Below, piece by piece: positions 17,007 to 25,369 of a stretch of DNA of 64,000 nucleotides. The notes under the pieces were generated by a model. The model had not been told where the DNA came from, searched no databases, and saw nothing but the letters and a program-made list of their open reading frames with translations. The stretch is taken from assembly GCA_046330435.1 (NCBI GenBank), contig JAXLST010000007.1, forward strand, positions 186,001 to 250,000. The letters run 5' to 3'. Position 1 is the first letter of the stretch. Each line of letters starts with the position of its first letter. The stretch comes from Ga0077560 sp046330435. Its GTDB lineage: Bacteria; Actinomycetota; Thermoleophilia; Miltoncostaeales; Miltoncostaeaceae. The position numbers and the translations under genes are program-made.

Positions 17007-18026
17007 ATGAGGCTCAGGTCGAGGGTGATGGTTGGGGTGGCTGGCGCCGCATTGCTTGCGCTTCTGCCCGCGGCGGCGTCCGCTCAGGCGCCCACGAACA
17101 CGACCACCACCCCGGTCCCCGTCGTGCCGCCCGCCCCGGGGGTCATCGCCTCCGGCGTGACCATCGAGGGCGTCGACGTGAGCGGCCTCACCCAGCGCGA
17201 CGCCGAGCTGAAGATCGCGACCGAGGTGGTCGCCCCCAAGCGCCTGCCGCTGGTCGTGGTCATCCGCGGCCACCGCATCCCGATCTCCCCGGACAGGGCC
17301 GGCTACTCGTACCTCATCTCCCGCGCGGTGGCGGGCGCGATGAACGTGGCCCGCACCCAGCCGCCCGGCCCGGTCGACATCCCGCTCACCGAGCGCGTGC
17401 AGCTCGGCAAGCTCAAGAAGGTCCTGGAGTGGCGCGCCCGCAAGCTGCGCGTCGCACCGAGGGACGCGACCGTCGCCTACTCCGCCCGCACCGGGAAGGT
17501 GAAGATCACCCGGTCGCGTGCCGGGGTGGAGCTGGACGTCCAGAAGTCGCTCACCAAGGTCCGTGACGCGATCCTCTCCGGCGACCGCACCCCGCTGACC
17601 CTCCCCCTGGCGCGCATCACGGCGGAGGTCGCCACCGTCCCGACGACGGTCTTCATCGACCGCGGCCGCTTCCGCCTCACGATCGTCCGCGCCGACGGCG
17701 TCCGGACCTTCCCCGTCGCGGTCGGCCAGCCGGCCTACCCCACGCCGACCGGCGCGTTCCGCGTGGTCGACAAGCAGCGCAACCCCACCTGGTACCCGCC
17801 GGACTCCCGCTGGGCCGCCGGCCTGGGCCCCGTCCCGCCCGGCGTCGGGAACCCCCTCGGCACCCGCTGGATGGGCCTCTCCAGCCCGGGCATCGGCATC
17901 CACGGCACCCCGTCGCCCGGCTCGATCGGCTCCCGCGCGTCCCACGGCTGCATCCGCATGTACATCCGTGACGCCGAGCGCCTCTTCGAGCTCCTCGACG
18001 TCGGCACCCCGGTGACCATTCTCTGA
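17007..18026 (+). CDS. Secreted L,D-transpeptidase with peptidoglycan-binding repeat domain
   Basis: The 339-residue protein has a signal peptide (residues 1-27, ending AAASAQA), a Thr/Pro spacer, a VanW-type peptidoglycan-binding domain (about 45-210) and a YkuD L,D-transpeptidase domain (about 213-339). The active-site motif SHGCIRM places the nucleophile at Cys315, with the partner His in GIGIHGT. It would make 3-3 cross-links in the cell wall or attach proteins to it. It ends convergently against the tfoX-like gene, with a long hairpin between them. Confidence 0.92.
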   Translation: MRLRSRVMVGVAGAALLALLPAAASAQAPTNTTTTPVPVVPPAPGVIASGVTIEGVDVSGLTQRDAELKIATEVVAPKRLPLVVVIRGHRIPISPDRAGYSYLISRAVAGAMNVARTQPPGPVDIPLTERVQLGKLKKVLEWRARKLRVAPRDATVAYSARTGKVKITRSRAGVELDVQKSLTKVRDAILSGDRTPLTLPLARITAEVATVPTTVFIDRGRFRLTIVRADGVRTFPVAVGQPAYPTPTGAFRVVDKQRNPTWYPPDSRWAAGLGPVPPGVGNPLGTRWMGLSSPGIGIHGTPSPGSIGSRASHGCIRMYIRDAERLFELLDVGTPVTIL

Positions 18027-18038
18027 TCGGAACGCGGA

Positions 18039-18079
18039 GACGGGAGGTCGACGAGGCTAGGCCTCGTCGACCTCCCGTC
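18039..18079. terminator. Bidirectional hairpin with 19-bp perfect stem
   Basis: GACGGGAGGTCGACGAGGC (18039-18057) and its exact reverse complement (18061-18079) are separated by only TAG. The right arm is coding sequence: it contains the last codons (EVDEA and neighbours) and stop of the reverse-strand TfoX-C gene. It separates two convergent genes, so it can serve as terminator for both. Confidence 0.8.
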
Positions 18080-18320
18080 GGAGCTCCAGGCGCCGCTCGG
18101 GCGTCACGTCCATCCAGTCGATGTCCTCGATGGCGCCCTCGAGGGCCCACAGGAGGATGAGGGTGACGTCCCACGGGCGCCACGCCTTGATCATCCGGTA
18201 GGCCTCGGCCGCACCCACCCGGCGGAGCTCCTCCGGCGTGTCGATGCCGACCTCGGCGAGCCACCGGGCGGAGGTGGGGCCGATGTTGCGCAGCCCGGTC
18301 GACTCGGCCTCCGGGCTCAT
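18057..18320 (-). CDS. TfoX C-terminal domain protein
   Basis: The 87-residue protein matches the stand-alone C-terminal domain of TfoX: LRNIGPTSARWLAEVGIDT and then ELRRVGAAEAYRMIKA, a helix-hairpin-helix-like fold. In gammaproteobacteria full TfoX regulates competence; stand-alone domains are widespread and of unclear role. Its ATG overlaps the hflX stop by 4 bp, so it is the distal gene of an hflX-tfoXC operon. Its last codons form half of the terminator stem. Confidence 0.85.
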   Translation of the reverse strand: MSPEAESTGLRNIGPTSARWLAEVGIDTPEELRRVGAAEAYRMIKAWRPWDVTLILLWALEGAIEDIDWMDVTPERRLELRREVDEA

Positions 18321-19672
18321 GCGCGCGCCGTCCCGAGGGCGGTGCGGATGCGGGCGGCGGCGGGGGCGGGCAGGAGGGCGGTGATGCGCAGGCCGTCGTC
18401 GGTGGCCTCCTCGTGCACCTCGTGGCCGACGCGGTAGACGTCCTTGAGCAGCGCCCCGTCGGCGTACGGGATCACGACGTCCAGGGCGGTGAGCTGGGCG
18501 CGGGCGAGGTCGGCGAGGCGTTCGCGGAGCTCCTCGAGGCCCTCCCCGGACAGGGCGGAGGTGAGCATCGCCCCGGGGTTGCGGGCGATCAGGGCGTCGC
18601 GTTCGTCGGGGGTGAGGCGGTCCACCTTGTTGAACACGCTGATGCGGGGGATCTCCCCGGCGCCGATCTCCTCCAGGACGTCCTCCACCGCGGCGGCCTG
18701 GGCGAGGCGGCGGGCCTCGGGCTCCGAGGCGTCGGCGACGTGGAGGATGAGGTCCGCGTCGCGCACCTCGTCCAGGGTTGACCGGAAGGCCTCGACCAGC
18801 TGGTGGGGGAGGGCCCGGATGAACCCGACGGTGTCGCTCAGCAGCACGCGGTACCCGCGGTGCTCGATGGACCGGGTGGTGGGGTCGAGGGTCTCGAACA
18901 GCGCGTTGTCGACGGCGACGCCCGCCCCGGACAGGGCGTTCATGAGGCTCGACTTGCCGGCGTTGGTGTACCCGGCGAGGGCGACGCGCGGCACGCCGGA
19001 ATCCAGGCGCCGTTCGCGCATCACGCCGCGGGACCGGTCCAGGTCGCGGAGCCGCCGGCGCAGCACGGCCATGCGGTTCCGCAGCAGGCGGCGGTCGGAC
19101 TCCAGCTGGCTCTCACCGGGGCCGCGGGTGCCGACACCGCCACCCAGGCGCTCCAGGTGCTGCCACAGGCCCTCCTGCCGCTGGTACGAGTACTCCAGCT
19201 GCGCGAGCTCGACCTGCAGCTTGCCCTCCGCGGTGGTGGCGTGCAGGGCGAAGATGTCGAGGATCACGGCGGTGCGGTCCACCACGCGGATCTTCAGCCG
19301 GTCCTCCAGCACCCGCTGCTGGCGGGGGCTCAGCTCCCCGTCCACGGACACCAGGTCCGGCTTGAGGCGCTTCACCAGCTCCTCGACCTCCTCGAGCTTC
19401 CCCTTGCCGAGGTAGGCCCGCTGGTCGGGGTGGGGGCGCTGCTGGACCACGGTCTCCACCACCACGGCATCGGCCGTCCGAAGCAGTTCGGTGAGCTCGT
19501 TGAGGGAATCCTGGGCCGTCTCGTCGTTCCGCAGCACCGAGGCGATCACGATCGCCCGCTCCGGCCCGAGGCGCGGCAGGGGCACCTCGTGCTCGTCCCG
19601 CTCGGCCCGGCCGCGGTACGTGCGCTGGAGGTCGCGGTCCTTCCCGTGATCCTTGAAACGGTCCTTGCCCAC
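18317..19672 (-). CDS. hflX: HflX ribosome-associated GTPase
   Basis: The 451-residue protein has the HflX N-terminal domain (AYLGKGKLEEVEEL, then VSVDGELSPRQQRVLED), the GGGVGTRGPGESQLE linker motif, and a G domain with GYTNAGKSSL (G1), DTVGFI (G3) and NKVD (G4). HflX binds 50S or 70S ribosomes and helps split stalled ones under stress. A basic N-terminal tail of about 30 residues precedes the conserved part. It is head-to-head with nothing: the lipoprotein gene upstream is on the same strand, 44 bp away. Confidence 0.95.
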   Translation of the reverse strand: MGKDRFKDHGKDRDLQRTYRGRAERDEHEVPLPRLGPERAIVIASVLRNDETAQDSLNELTELLRTADAVVVETVVQQRPHPDQRAYLGKGKLEEVEELVKRLKPDLVSVDGELSPRQQRVLEDRLKIRVVDRTAVILDIFALHATTAEGKLQVELAQLEYSYQRQEGLWQHLERLGGGVGTRGPGESQLESDRRLLRNRMAVLRRRLRDLDRSRGVMRERRLDSGVPRVALAGYTNAGKSSLMNALSGAGVAVDNALFETLDPTTRSIEHRGYRVLLSDTVGFIRALPHQLVEAFRSTLDEVRDADLILHVADASEPEARRLAQAAAVEDVLEEIGAGEIPRISVFNKVDRLTPDERDALIARNPGAMLTSALSGEGLEELRERLADLARAQLTALDVVIPYADGALLKDVYRVGHEVHEEATDDGLRITALLPAPAAARIRTALGTARA

Positions 19673-19716
19673 GTCTCAATCATGCCGCGCAACGGGGACG
19701 GCACACCACCGAGCGG

Positions 19717-20328
19717 TCAGCCCTTCGCCTCCTGCACCACGATGAGCCGTTCCATGGTCTTCGCGACCACCGCGTCCGGCACCGCGCCGGTCGCGCGGAT
19801 CACCAGCGCATTCGGACCGACCGTGCGCGTCAGGACGCGCAGGCGCTGGCCGCCGGACTGCCGCGTGCCCTGGCCGCCCGGCACGTCCTCCGGCGTCCAC
19901 GCCGAGACCCCGGGGGTGCCGAGGTCCTGCTGGCTGACCTGCAGCGAGAAGTTGAACGCGATGGACTTGCCGGGCCACACCGTCACCACGGCGGCCATCG
20001 CCCCGCCGCCGGCCGCGGTCCACCTGCGGACCCCGCTGGCCTTCAGCCCGGCGCCCACGATCTGTTTCGCCTGGGTCTGGTCGCGGCGCCCGAGCAGGGC
20101 CTCGATGAGGTCCAGGGGCTCCGTCGCCTGGGGGCCGCCGTCGTCGGTGAGCCCGTTCGGGGTGGGGAGGACGCCCAGGAGCGCCACGGGGTCCGCCGCG
20201 GCGACGCCGCCGGTGTCCCGCGGCCCCTCGGGACCGCACCCGGGCAGGGCGACGAGGGCCGCGGCGACGGCCCCGATCAGGGCGGCGCGGCGGCGGGGCG
20301 AGGTTAACCGGCCCTCAACAGCTGACAT
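19717..20328 (-). CDS. Predicted lipoprotein of unknown function
   Basis: The protein (203 residues from ATG 20328; an ATG three codons upstream is also possible) has a basic start, a hydrophobic segment and a lipobox (VALPGC) placing the lipidated Cys near residue 28. The mature part shows no recognised domain; its second half (FNFSLQVSQQ, then LRVLTRTVG) looks like a small beta-rich domain. It is divergent from htpX, sharing a short regulatory gap. Confidence 0.7.
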   Translation of the reverse strand: MSAVEGRLTSPRRRAALIGAVAAALVALPGCGPEGPRDTGGVAAADPVALLGVLPTPNGLTDDGGPQATEPLDLIEALLGRRDQTQAKQIVGAGLKASGVRRWTAAGGGAMAAVVTVWPGKSIAFNFSLQVSQQDLGTPGVSAWTPEDVPGGQGTRQSGGQRLRVLTRTVGPNALVIRATGAVPDAVVAKTMERLIVVQEAKG

Positions 20329-20352
20329 CTGGATCATGTTTCCGGGCGTCCC

Positions 20353-20358
20353 TACACT
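20353..20358 (+). promoter_or_regulatory. -10 element TACACT upstream of htpX
   Basis: TACACT lies 61 bp before the htpX ATG in the gap between the divergent lipoprotein gene and htpX. A strong ribosome-binding site GAGGAGGAA follows at 20408-20416. No convincing -35 hexamer is visible. Confidence 0.4.
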
Positions 20359-20418
20359 CGAACCGAGGCCACGGAGGCGTCTTCTGGGGGCGCCGGTGGC
20401 CGAGATCGAGGAGGAAGC

Positions 20419-21303
20419 ATGAACTCCGCTCCGCAGCGGATCGGAAACACGTTCAAGACCTTCGCCCTTCTTGGCGCCCTCACGGCGCTGCTGCTCGTGA
20501 TCGGGCAGCTGGTGGGCGGGTCCGGCGGCCTGATCATCTTCGCGGCGTTCGCCGTCATCTTCAACTTCGCGGCGTACTGGTTCAGCGGGCCGATGGCCCT
20601 CAAGATGAGCCGCGCGCAGCCGGTGAGCGAGCAGGAGGCTCCGGAGCTGCACGAGATGATCGCCACCCTCTCGGCCCGTGCCGGCATCCCCAAGCCGGCC
20701 GTCTACGTGACCCCCGCCGAGCAGCCGAACGCCTTCGCGACGGGGCGCAACCCCAAGCACGCGGCTGTCGCGGTCACCAGCGGCATCATGCGGGCCCTGC
20801 CCCGCCGCGAGCTGGAGGGCGTCATCGCCCACGAGCTCGCCCACATCAAGAACCGGGACATCCTCATCGCCAGCATCGCGGCGATGGTCGCCGGTGCGAT
20901 CTCGGCGATCGTGAACTTCCTGCAGTTCTCCCTGCTCTTCGGGGGCGGCGACGACGAGGGCAACCCCCTCGGCTTCATCGGCACCATCGCCGCGATGATC
21001 CTCGCCCCGCTCGCCGCGGTGGTCATCCAGATGGCGATCTCCCGTCAGCGGGAGTACGTCGCGGACGCCACCGGAGCCGAGATCCTGGGCGACCCGCATC
21101 CCCTGGCCGATGCGTTGGTTAGGCTCCACCGCGGGACGGAGGTCGTCCCGATGCAGGTGAACCAGGCGGCGGCGCCGCTGTACATCGTCAATCCGCTGGG
21201 GAGCTTCGGCCGCAAGATGTCGGGCCTGTTCTCCACGCACCCGCCCATGGAGGAGCGGGTGGCCCGTCTCCGGGCGATGGCCTCGTACAGCCACAGCGTC
21301 TGA
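20419..21303 (+). CDS. htpX: HtpX-type membrane zinc metalloprotease
   Basis: The 294-residue protein has two N-terminal hydrophobic segments, the zinc-binding HELAH motif (His138, Glu139, His142) followed by IKNRD, two more membrane segments (about 150-215) and the downstream zinc ligand in SRQREYVADA. HtpX is an inner-membrane M48 protease that degrades damaged membrane proteins under stress. Length and motif spacing are normal. The following small gene starts 25 bp later. Confidence 0.95.
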   Translation: MNSAPQRIGNTFKTFALLGALTALLLVIGQLVGGSGGLIIFAAFAVIFNFAAYWFSGPMALKMSRAQPVSEQEAPELHEMIATLSARAGIPKPAVYVTPAEQPNAFATGRNPKHAAVAVTSGIMRALPRRELEGVIAHELAHIKNRDILIASIAAMVAGAISAIVNFLQFSLLFGGGDDEGNPLGFIGTIAAMILAPLAAVVIQMAISRQREYVADATGAEILGDPHPLADALVRLHRGTEVVPMQVNQAAAPLYIVNPLGSFGRKMSGLFSTHPPMEERVARLRAMASYSHSV

Positions 21304-21328
21304 CCGAACGAGCGGCGAGGGGACGACG

Positions 21329-21583
21329 ATGGGTCTTCAGGAAGAGGTTGCGAAGCTCGTGGGCAGCGAGTCCGCGAAGCACAAGCGGCTCGTGGAGTAC
21401 GTGATCCGCCAGATCGGGACCGACCGGCACCTGGCGGAGATCCTCGACGACCCCTACATCACCAACCGGCTCTCCCCCCTGGAGCGCCGGGCGCTCCTCG
21501 AAGAGCCCGAGATCATCGACGCGGTCCAGGACGAGTTGCTGGGCGAGATGCGTTCGAAGCTCGAGGCGGCCGTCGGGGAGTAG
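21329..21583 (+). CDS. Small helical protein of unknown function
   Basis: The 84-residue protein is charged and helical, with YVIRQIGTDRHLAEILDDPY and RLSPLERRALLEEPEII as conspicuous stretches. A clear GCGAGGGGAC site precedes the ATG. It is probably co-transcribed with htpX (25-bp gap) and is followed by hairpins. No family was recognised. Confidence 0.65.
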   Translation: MGLQEEVAKLVGSESAKHKRLVEYVIRQIGTDRHLAEILDDPYITNRLSPLERRALLEEPEIIDAVQDELLGEMRSKLEAAVGE

Positions 21584-21586
21584 GGG

Positions 21587-21680
21587 TACACTCGTCCCTG
21601 TGTTCGGGGACGACAGAGACCGTCTGCGACGAGGGCGGGGCGCTCCCAAGCTCCCCGCCCTCGGTGCGTCGAGGGCCCTC
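21587..21680 (+). promoter_or_regulatory. Promoter and strongly structured leader of the histidine kinase gene
   Basis: A -10-like TACACT (21587-21592) is followed by three inverted repeats: TCGTCCC/GGGACGA (21592-21598 and 21607-21613), GAGGGCGGGG/CCCCGCCCTC (21631-21640 and 21653-21662, loop 12) and the palindrome GAGGGCCCTC (21671-21680). The first could terminate the upstream gene. The second and third would lie in the leader RNA, only 20-70 bases before the GTG at 21700. No known riboswitch consensus was recognised. Confidence 0.5.
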
Positions 21681-21699
21681 AGCGGCGGGGTGACGCCCG

Positions 21700-23145
21700 G
21701 TGCATAGGTTCTTCGACCAGAACGAGACGATCATCCTGTTCGCCCACGGGCTGGTCTTCTTCAGCCTGGGCTTCGCGGTCTGGATCCAGCGCCGCCGGGC
21801 GAGCCGGCTGGTCCTCACCAACGCCCTCATCTGGCTCGCGGCCTTCGCGTGCATCGAGGCGTTCGCGGTGTGGGGGCAGGTGTTCGTCCCCATCCAGCAG
21901 GAGTACCTGGGCGACGAGATCGTCGACGCGCTCATCGTGCTGCGCGGCCTGCTGCAGACCGCCGCGTTCCTGTTCCTGGTGCAGTTCGGCCTGCGGCTCC
22001 TGCAGCTCGCCCCGCGCACCCGCCGGTGGCTCACCGCCCTGTCCATGGTCGCGTGGGCGGCGCTCCCGGTCGCGACGGCCGCGCTCGCCCGCAGCCGGGG
22101 CTGGACGGTGGACGACTGGGAGCGGTCCCTGGACGCCACCGCGCGCCTGCTGTTCCTGCTGCCCGGCGCGATGCTCGCCGCGGTCGGCCTGTGGCGGCAG
22201 CGCGGCGCGCTGGCCGCGGCCGGCATGACCGGCATCAAGACCTACGCCGCCGCCGCGGCCGGCGTCCTCGCCGTGTACGGGCTGCTCGCCGGGCTCATCG
22301 TGGAGCCCGCGCCGTGGGCGCCCGAGGTGATCAGCGACCGCGCCTGGTTCGACTACACCGGGCTCCCGCTCGCGGCCCTGCGCGGCCTGGCCGGCCTCGC
22401 CCTGTGCGTGCTCGCCGTGAAGCTGCTGGAGATCTTCGAGGTGGAGGCCAAGCAGCGGCTCGACGCATTGGAGCCGTCGCGGGCCGTCGCAGAGGAGCGC
22501 GCCCGGTTCCGGCGCGACCTGCACGACGGCACCATCCAGTCGATCTACGCGGCGGGCCTGCACCTGGAGGCCCTGGCGATCCGCGTGAACGACGACGAGA
22601 TGCGGCGGGAGGTGCGCAGCATCGTCGCGGACCTCAACACCGTCACCGACGACATCCGCCGGTACATCACCGACCTCTCCGAGACGCCGGACACCGCCGC
22701 CGGCATCGCCGACCGCCTCGCCGTGCTCGCCCACGAGTTCTCGCAGGAGACCGGCCTGGAGGTGCGCATCCGCGTGAGCGGCGTGGGGGTGAGCGGCCCC
22801 ATCCCGGATGGGGCGGGCCGGCACCTGGAGCAGATCCTGCGCGAGGCGCTCAGCAACAGCGCCCGCCACGCCGGCCAGTGCACCGCCGACGTGAGCCTGG
22901 CGTTCGCCCCCGACGAGCTCGAGCTCGTCGTGCGCGACGACGGCTGCGGCATCGCCGCCGCTGCGGACAACGGCCGTGACGGCCACGGCCTCCGCAACAT
23001 GCGGGAGCGGGCCCGCCGCATGGGCGGCCGCCTCACCTTCGACGGTTCCGCCGGTACCCGGGTCGTCGTCGCCGTACCCTTGGATTCCGACGTGCCGGCC
23101 CCCCTCCCCCCCCCACGACCCATCCCAAAGGTGATCCCCTCATGA
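21700..23145 (+). CDS. NarL-family membrane sensor histidine kinase
   Basis: The 481-residue protein has six to seven hydrophobic segments in residues 10-245, then a HisKA_3-type phospho-acceptor region (RFRRDLHDGTIQSIYAAGL, His275) and a HATPase domain with REALSNSARHA, DDGCGIA and GHGLRNMRERA. This is the degradation/nitrate-response type of kinase paired with LuxR-type regulators. The signal is probably sensed in the membrane, since no large extracellular loop is present. Start GTG 21700 follows the structured leader. Its stop overlaps the regulator gene by 4 bp. Confidence 0.9.
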   Translation: MHRFFDQNETIILFAHGLVFFSLGFAVWIQRRRASRLVLTNALIWLAAFACIEAFAVWGQVFVPIQQEYLGDEIVDALIVLRGLLQTAAFLFLVQFGLRLLQLAPRTRRWLTALSMVAWAALPVATAALARSRGWTVDDWERSLDATARLLFLLPGAMLAAVGLWRQRGALAAAGMTGIKTYAAAAAGVLAVYGLLAGLIVEPAPWAPEVISDRAWFDYTGLPLAALRGLAGLALCVLAVKLLEIFEVEAKQRLDALEPSRAVAEERARFRRDLHDGTIQSIYAAGLHLEALAIRVNDDEMRREVRSIVADLNTVTDDIRRYITDLSETPDTAAGIADRLAVLAHEFSQETGLEVRIRVSGVGVSGPIPDGAGRHLEQILREALSNSARHAGQCTADVSLAFAPDELELVVRDDGCGIAAAADNGRDGHGLRNMRERARRMGGRLTFDGSAGTRVVVAVPLDSDVPAPLPPPRPIPKVIPS

Positions 23146-23810
23146 GCACCAACACCGAGTCCATCCGCGTGCTGATCGTCGACGACCACGCGGTCGTCCG
23201 GATCGGGCTCAAGACGCTGCTCGCGAACACGGCGGGGTTCCGGGTCGTCGGCGAGGCCGGCACGGTCGCCGAGGCCATCGCCCTGGCGGTGCAGGCGCGG
23301 CCCGACGTGGTGCTCATGGACGTCCGCCTGCCGGACGGCAGCGGGGTGGAGGCCTGCCGGCGCATCAAGTCCGACAACCAGGAGATCCGGGTCGTGATGC
23401 TCACCTCGTACCAGGACGAGGAGGCCATCGTGGGCGCGGTCATGGCCGGGGCCTCGGGCTACCTGCTCAAGCAGGCGGACTCCGACCGGCTCACCCAGGC
23501 CATCCGCGACGCGGCGGCGGGTGAGAGCTCCCTCGACCCCCGCGCGGCCGGCACCCTGCTGAGCCAGTTCCGGGAGCTGTCGGCCAAGCAGGCCGAGGCG
23601 GAGCTCGCCGGCCTCACCGACCGCGAGCGCCGCATGCTCGCGCTCATCGCCGAGGGCTACACGAACCGGGCGATCGGCGAGGTGCTGCACCTGTCCGAGA
23701 AGACCGTCCGGAACCACGTGAGCCAGCTGCTCCGCAAGCTCGGCTTCCAGCGCCGGTCGCAGGCCGCGGCGTGGGCGGGCCAGCGGCGCCTGGAGCTCCC
23801 CCCGGCCTAG
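23142..23810 (+). CDS. NarL/LuxR-type response regulator
   Basis: The 222-residue protein has a receiver domain (VDDHAVVR, phospho-acceptor Asp60 in VLMDVRLPDG, and Lys in YLLKQAD) and a C-terminal LuxR-type helix-turn-helix (LTDRERRMLALIAEGYTNR, then LHLSEKTVRNHVS). It is the cognate partner of the kinase encoded immediately upstream (4-bp overlap). Target genes are not indicated by the sequence. Confidence 0.95.
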   Translation: MSTNTESIRVLIVDDHAVVRIGLKTLLANTAGFRVVGEAGTVAEAIALAVQARPDVVLMDVRLPDGSGVEACRRIKSDNQEIRVVMLTSYQDEEAIVGAVMAGASGYLLKQADSDRLTQAIRDAAAGESSLDPRAAGTLLSQFRELSAKQAEAELAGLTDRERRMLALIAEGYTNRAIGEVLHLSEKTVRNHVSQLLRKLGFQRRSQAAAWAGQRRLELPPA

Positions 23811-23918
23811 CCGCACGGGGCGCGAACCGGCCGGAGGGCGGGTAACGCGCATCCGCGCACCGGGGTACCATCGGCGCCGAGCCGCCCGGCTCACCCCACG
23901 CCCCACAGGAGGCCCCGC

Positions 23919-24881
23919 ATGAGCACCCCGGCCGGTTGGTACGACGACCCGACGCGCGGTGGCCGTCTGCGGTACTGGGACGGGAGCCAGTGGACCGAAT
24001 GGGTGTCGGAGAACGGCCAGACGGCCAGCGAGCCCCTCGGCGCCCCCCAGCAGCCGGCCTCCGGGACGCCCTCGCAGGTGATGGAGGTCCCCGCCGACCT
24101 CTCCACCGCGTCCGAGCGGGCCGCCGAGCCCACCCCGGGGATCCAGCCGGCCCCGGCCGCCGCGGGCGGCACGTGGGGCACGGCCTCCCCGGCCGCGACG
24201 CCGGTGGTCTCCGGCGGGGGCGGCGGGGCGTACCCGGTGAACACCCTCGGCCGCGTGGGGCACGGCATCGCCGCCATCGGCGGCCTGTTCACGCTGGGGT
24301 CGATCGGGCAGACGCTGGTGGAGCAGCAGCCCCTGGGCAACGGCTACGAGGCGACCGCCGCCGTTCCCGTGACCGGCCTGGTGATGACCGCCGCCGCGGT
24401 CGGCGCGGCCCTGGTGCCCAACGTCTGGGCCCGCCTGGGCGGCCACCTGGTCGCCGCCGGTGCGGCGATGTTCCTGCTGCTGTTCATGATCGGCACCCGC
24501 ACCGGCGACGCCCTCTTCGCCGGCCAGGACGTCACGGTGAAGTTCGGCTGGTGGTGCATCGCGATCGCGGCCCTGCTGGGCGTGGTGGGCGTCCTCATGG
24601 CGACCTTCTTCTTCACGACCCCGGCGCGGGCCGATGACGGCCGCAGCAGCGGGCCGCCGTTGGGCGTGATCGGCCTGGTCATGTCCATCGTCGGCGCGCT
24701 CGTGTTCCCGCTGGCCGCCGCCGGCGGCGCCGCGGGCCTGCTGGGCAAGCACGACAGCGACGCGTCGTCGCGGCGCATCGGCGGCCGCGGGCTGTCCATC
24801 GCCGCCTTCTGGGTGGGCGTCGCCTTCTTCGCCCTCTGGGGGATCATCCTCTGGATCGTGGGCCTCACCGCCCAGCCCTGA
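23919..24881 (+). CDS. DUF2510-domain multi-pass membrane protein
   Basis: The 320-residue protein starts with a DUF2510 motif (PAGWYDDPTRGGRLRYWDGS and then QWTEW), common at the N-terminus of actinobacterial membrane proteins, followed by a Pro/Ala-rich spacer (about 40-105) and six hydrophobic segments in two blocks (about 118-235 and 245-318). A perfect AGGAGG at 23907-23912 precedes the ATG, and TACCAT at 23866-23871 is a plausible -10. Function is unknown. It stands alone between the two-component pair and a regulator gene. Confidence 0.8.
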   Translation: MSTPAGWYDDPTRGGRLRYWDGSQWTEWVSENGQTASEPLGAPQQPASGTPSQVMEVPADLSTASERAAEPTPGIQPAPAAAGGTWGTASPAATPVVSGGGGGAYPVNTLGRVGHGIAAIGGLFTLGSIGQTLVEQQPLGNGYEATAAVPVTGLVMTAAAVGAALVPNVWARLGGHLVAAGAAMFLLLFMIGTRTGDALFAGQDVTVKFGWWCIAIAALLGVVGVLMATFFFTTPARADDGRSSGPPLGVIGLVMSIVGALVFPLAAAGGAAGLLGKHDSDASSRRIGGRGLSIAAFWVGVAFFALWGIILWIVGLTAQP

Positions 24882-24957
24882 CCTGCCGCCTGGACGGCGT
24901 CCGCGGACCGCGGACGCCGTCGGGGCCGGTCGTTAGTGTGTTTCGCGATTCTTGATT

Positions 24958-24963
24958 TACAAT
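24958..24963 (+). promoter_or_regulatory. -10 element TACAAT
   Basis: TACAAT lies in a locally AT-rich stretch 28 bp before the GTG at 24992. It overlaps an in-frame ATG at 24962, which is why the downstream GTG, with AGGAG at 24980-24984, is taken as the start. A weak -35 (TTAGTG, 19-bp spacer) is present. Confidence 0.5.
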
Positions 24964-24991
24964 GCGTCTGTCCCGGAGCAGGAGTCGGACC

Positions 24992-25369
24992 GTGGAACAC
25001 GCAACCGAACTTCGCCATATCAACGGCGCGGACGCCCATGATGCCGCGCACGGCTGGACGTTCCTCACCAACCATGCCCACGTGATGGTGGCCCTCGCCA
25101 TGGACCCGGACATGCGCGTCCGGGACCTGGCGGACGCCGTGGGGATCACCGAACGCGCCGCCCAGCGCATCGTCGGCGAGCTGGTCGACGGCGGGTACCT
25201 GCGGCGTGAGAAGCACGGCCGCCGAAACCGCTACCACCTGGACGCCTCCAAGCCGCTGCGGCACCCCCTGGAGGGCCACCACACCATCGGCCGCCTGCTG
25301 GACGTGCTCGCCGAGGAGCCCGGCCAGGAGGTCACGGCGCCTCGGGCGCGCTCCCGCTCGGCAGGCTGA
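24992..25369 (+). CDS. Winged helix-turn-helix transcriptional regulator
   Basis: The 125-residue protein carries a single winged HTH domain of the MarR/HTH_24 type: FLTNHAHVMVALAMDPDMRV then RDLADAVGITERAAQRIVGE as the recognition helices and GYLRREKHGRRNRYHLD as the wing. It likely binds DNA as a dimer; no ligand domain is visible. GTG 24992 is favoured by AGGAG 7 bp upstream. Its last 38 bp overlap the 3' end of the convergent CNNM/CBS gene. Confidence 0.82.
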   Translation: MEHATELRHINGADAHDAAHGWTFLTNHAHVMVALAMDPDMRVRDLADAVGITERAAQRIVGELVDGGYLRREKHGRRNRYHLDASKPLRHPLEGHHTIGRLLDVLAEEPGQEVTAPRARSRSAG

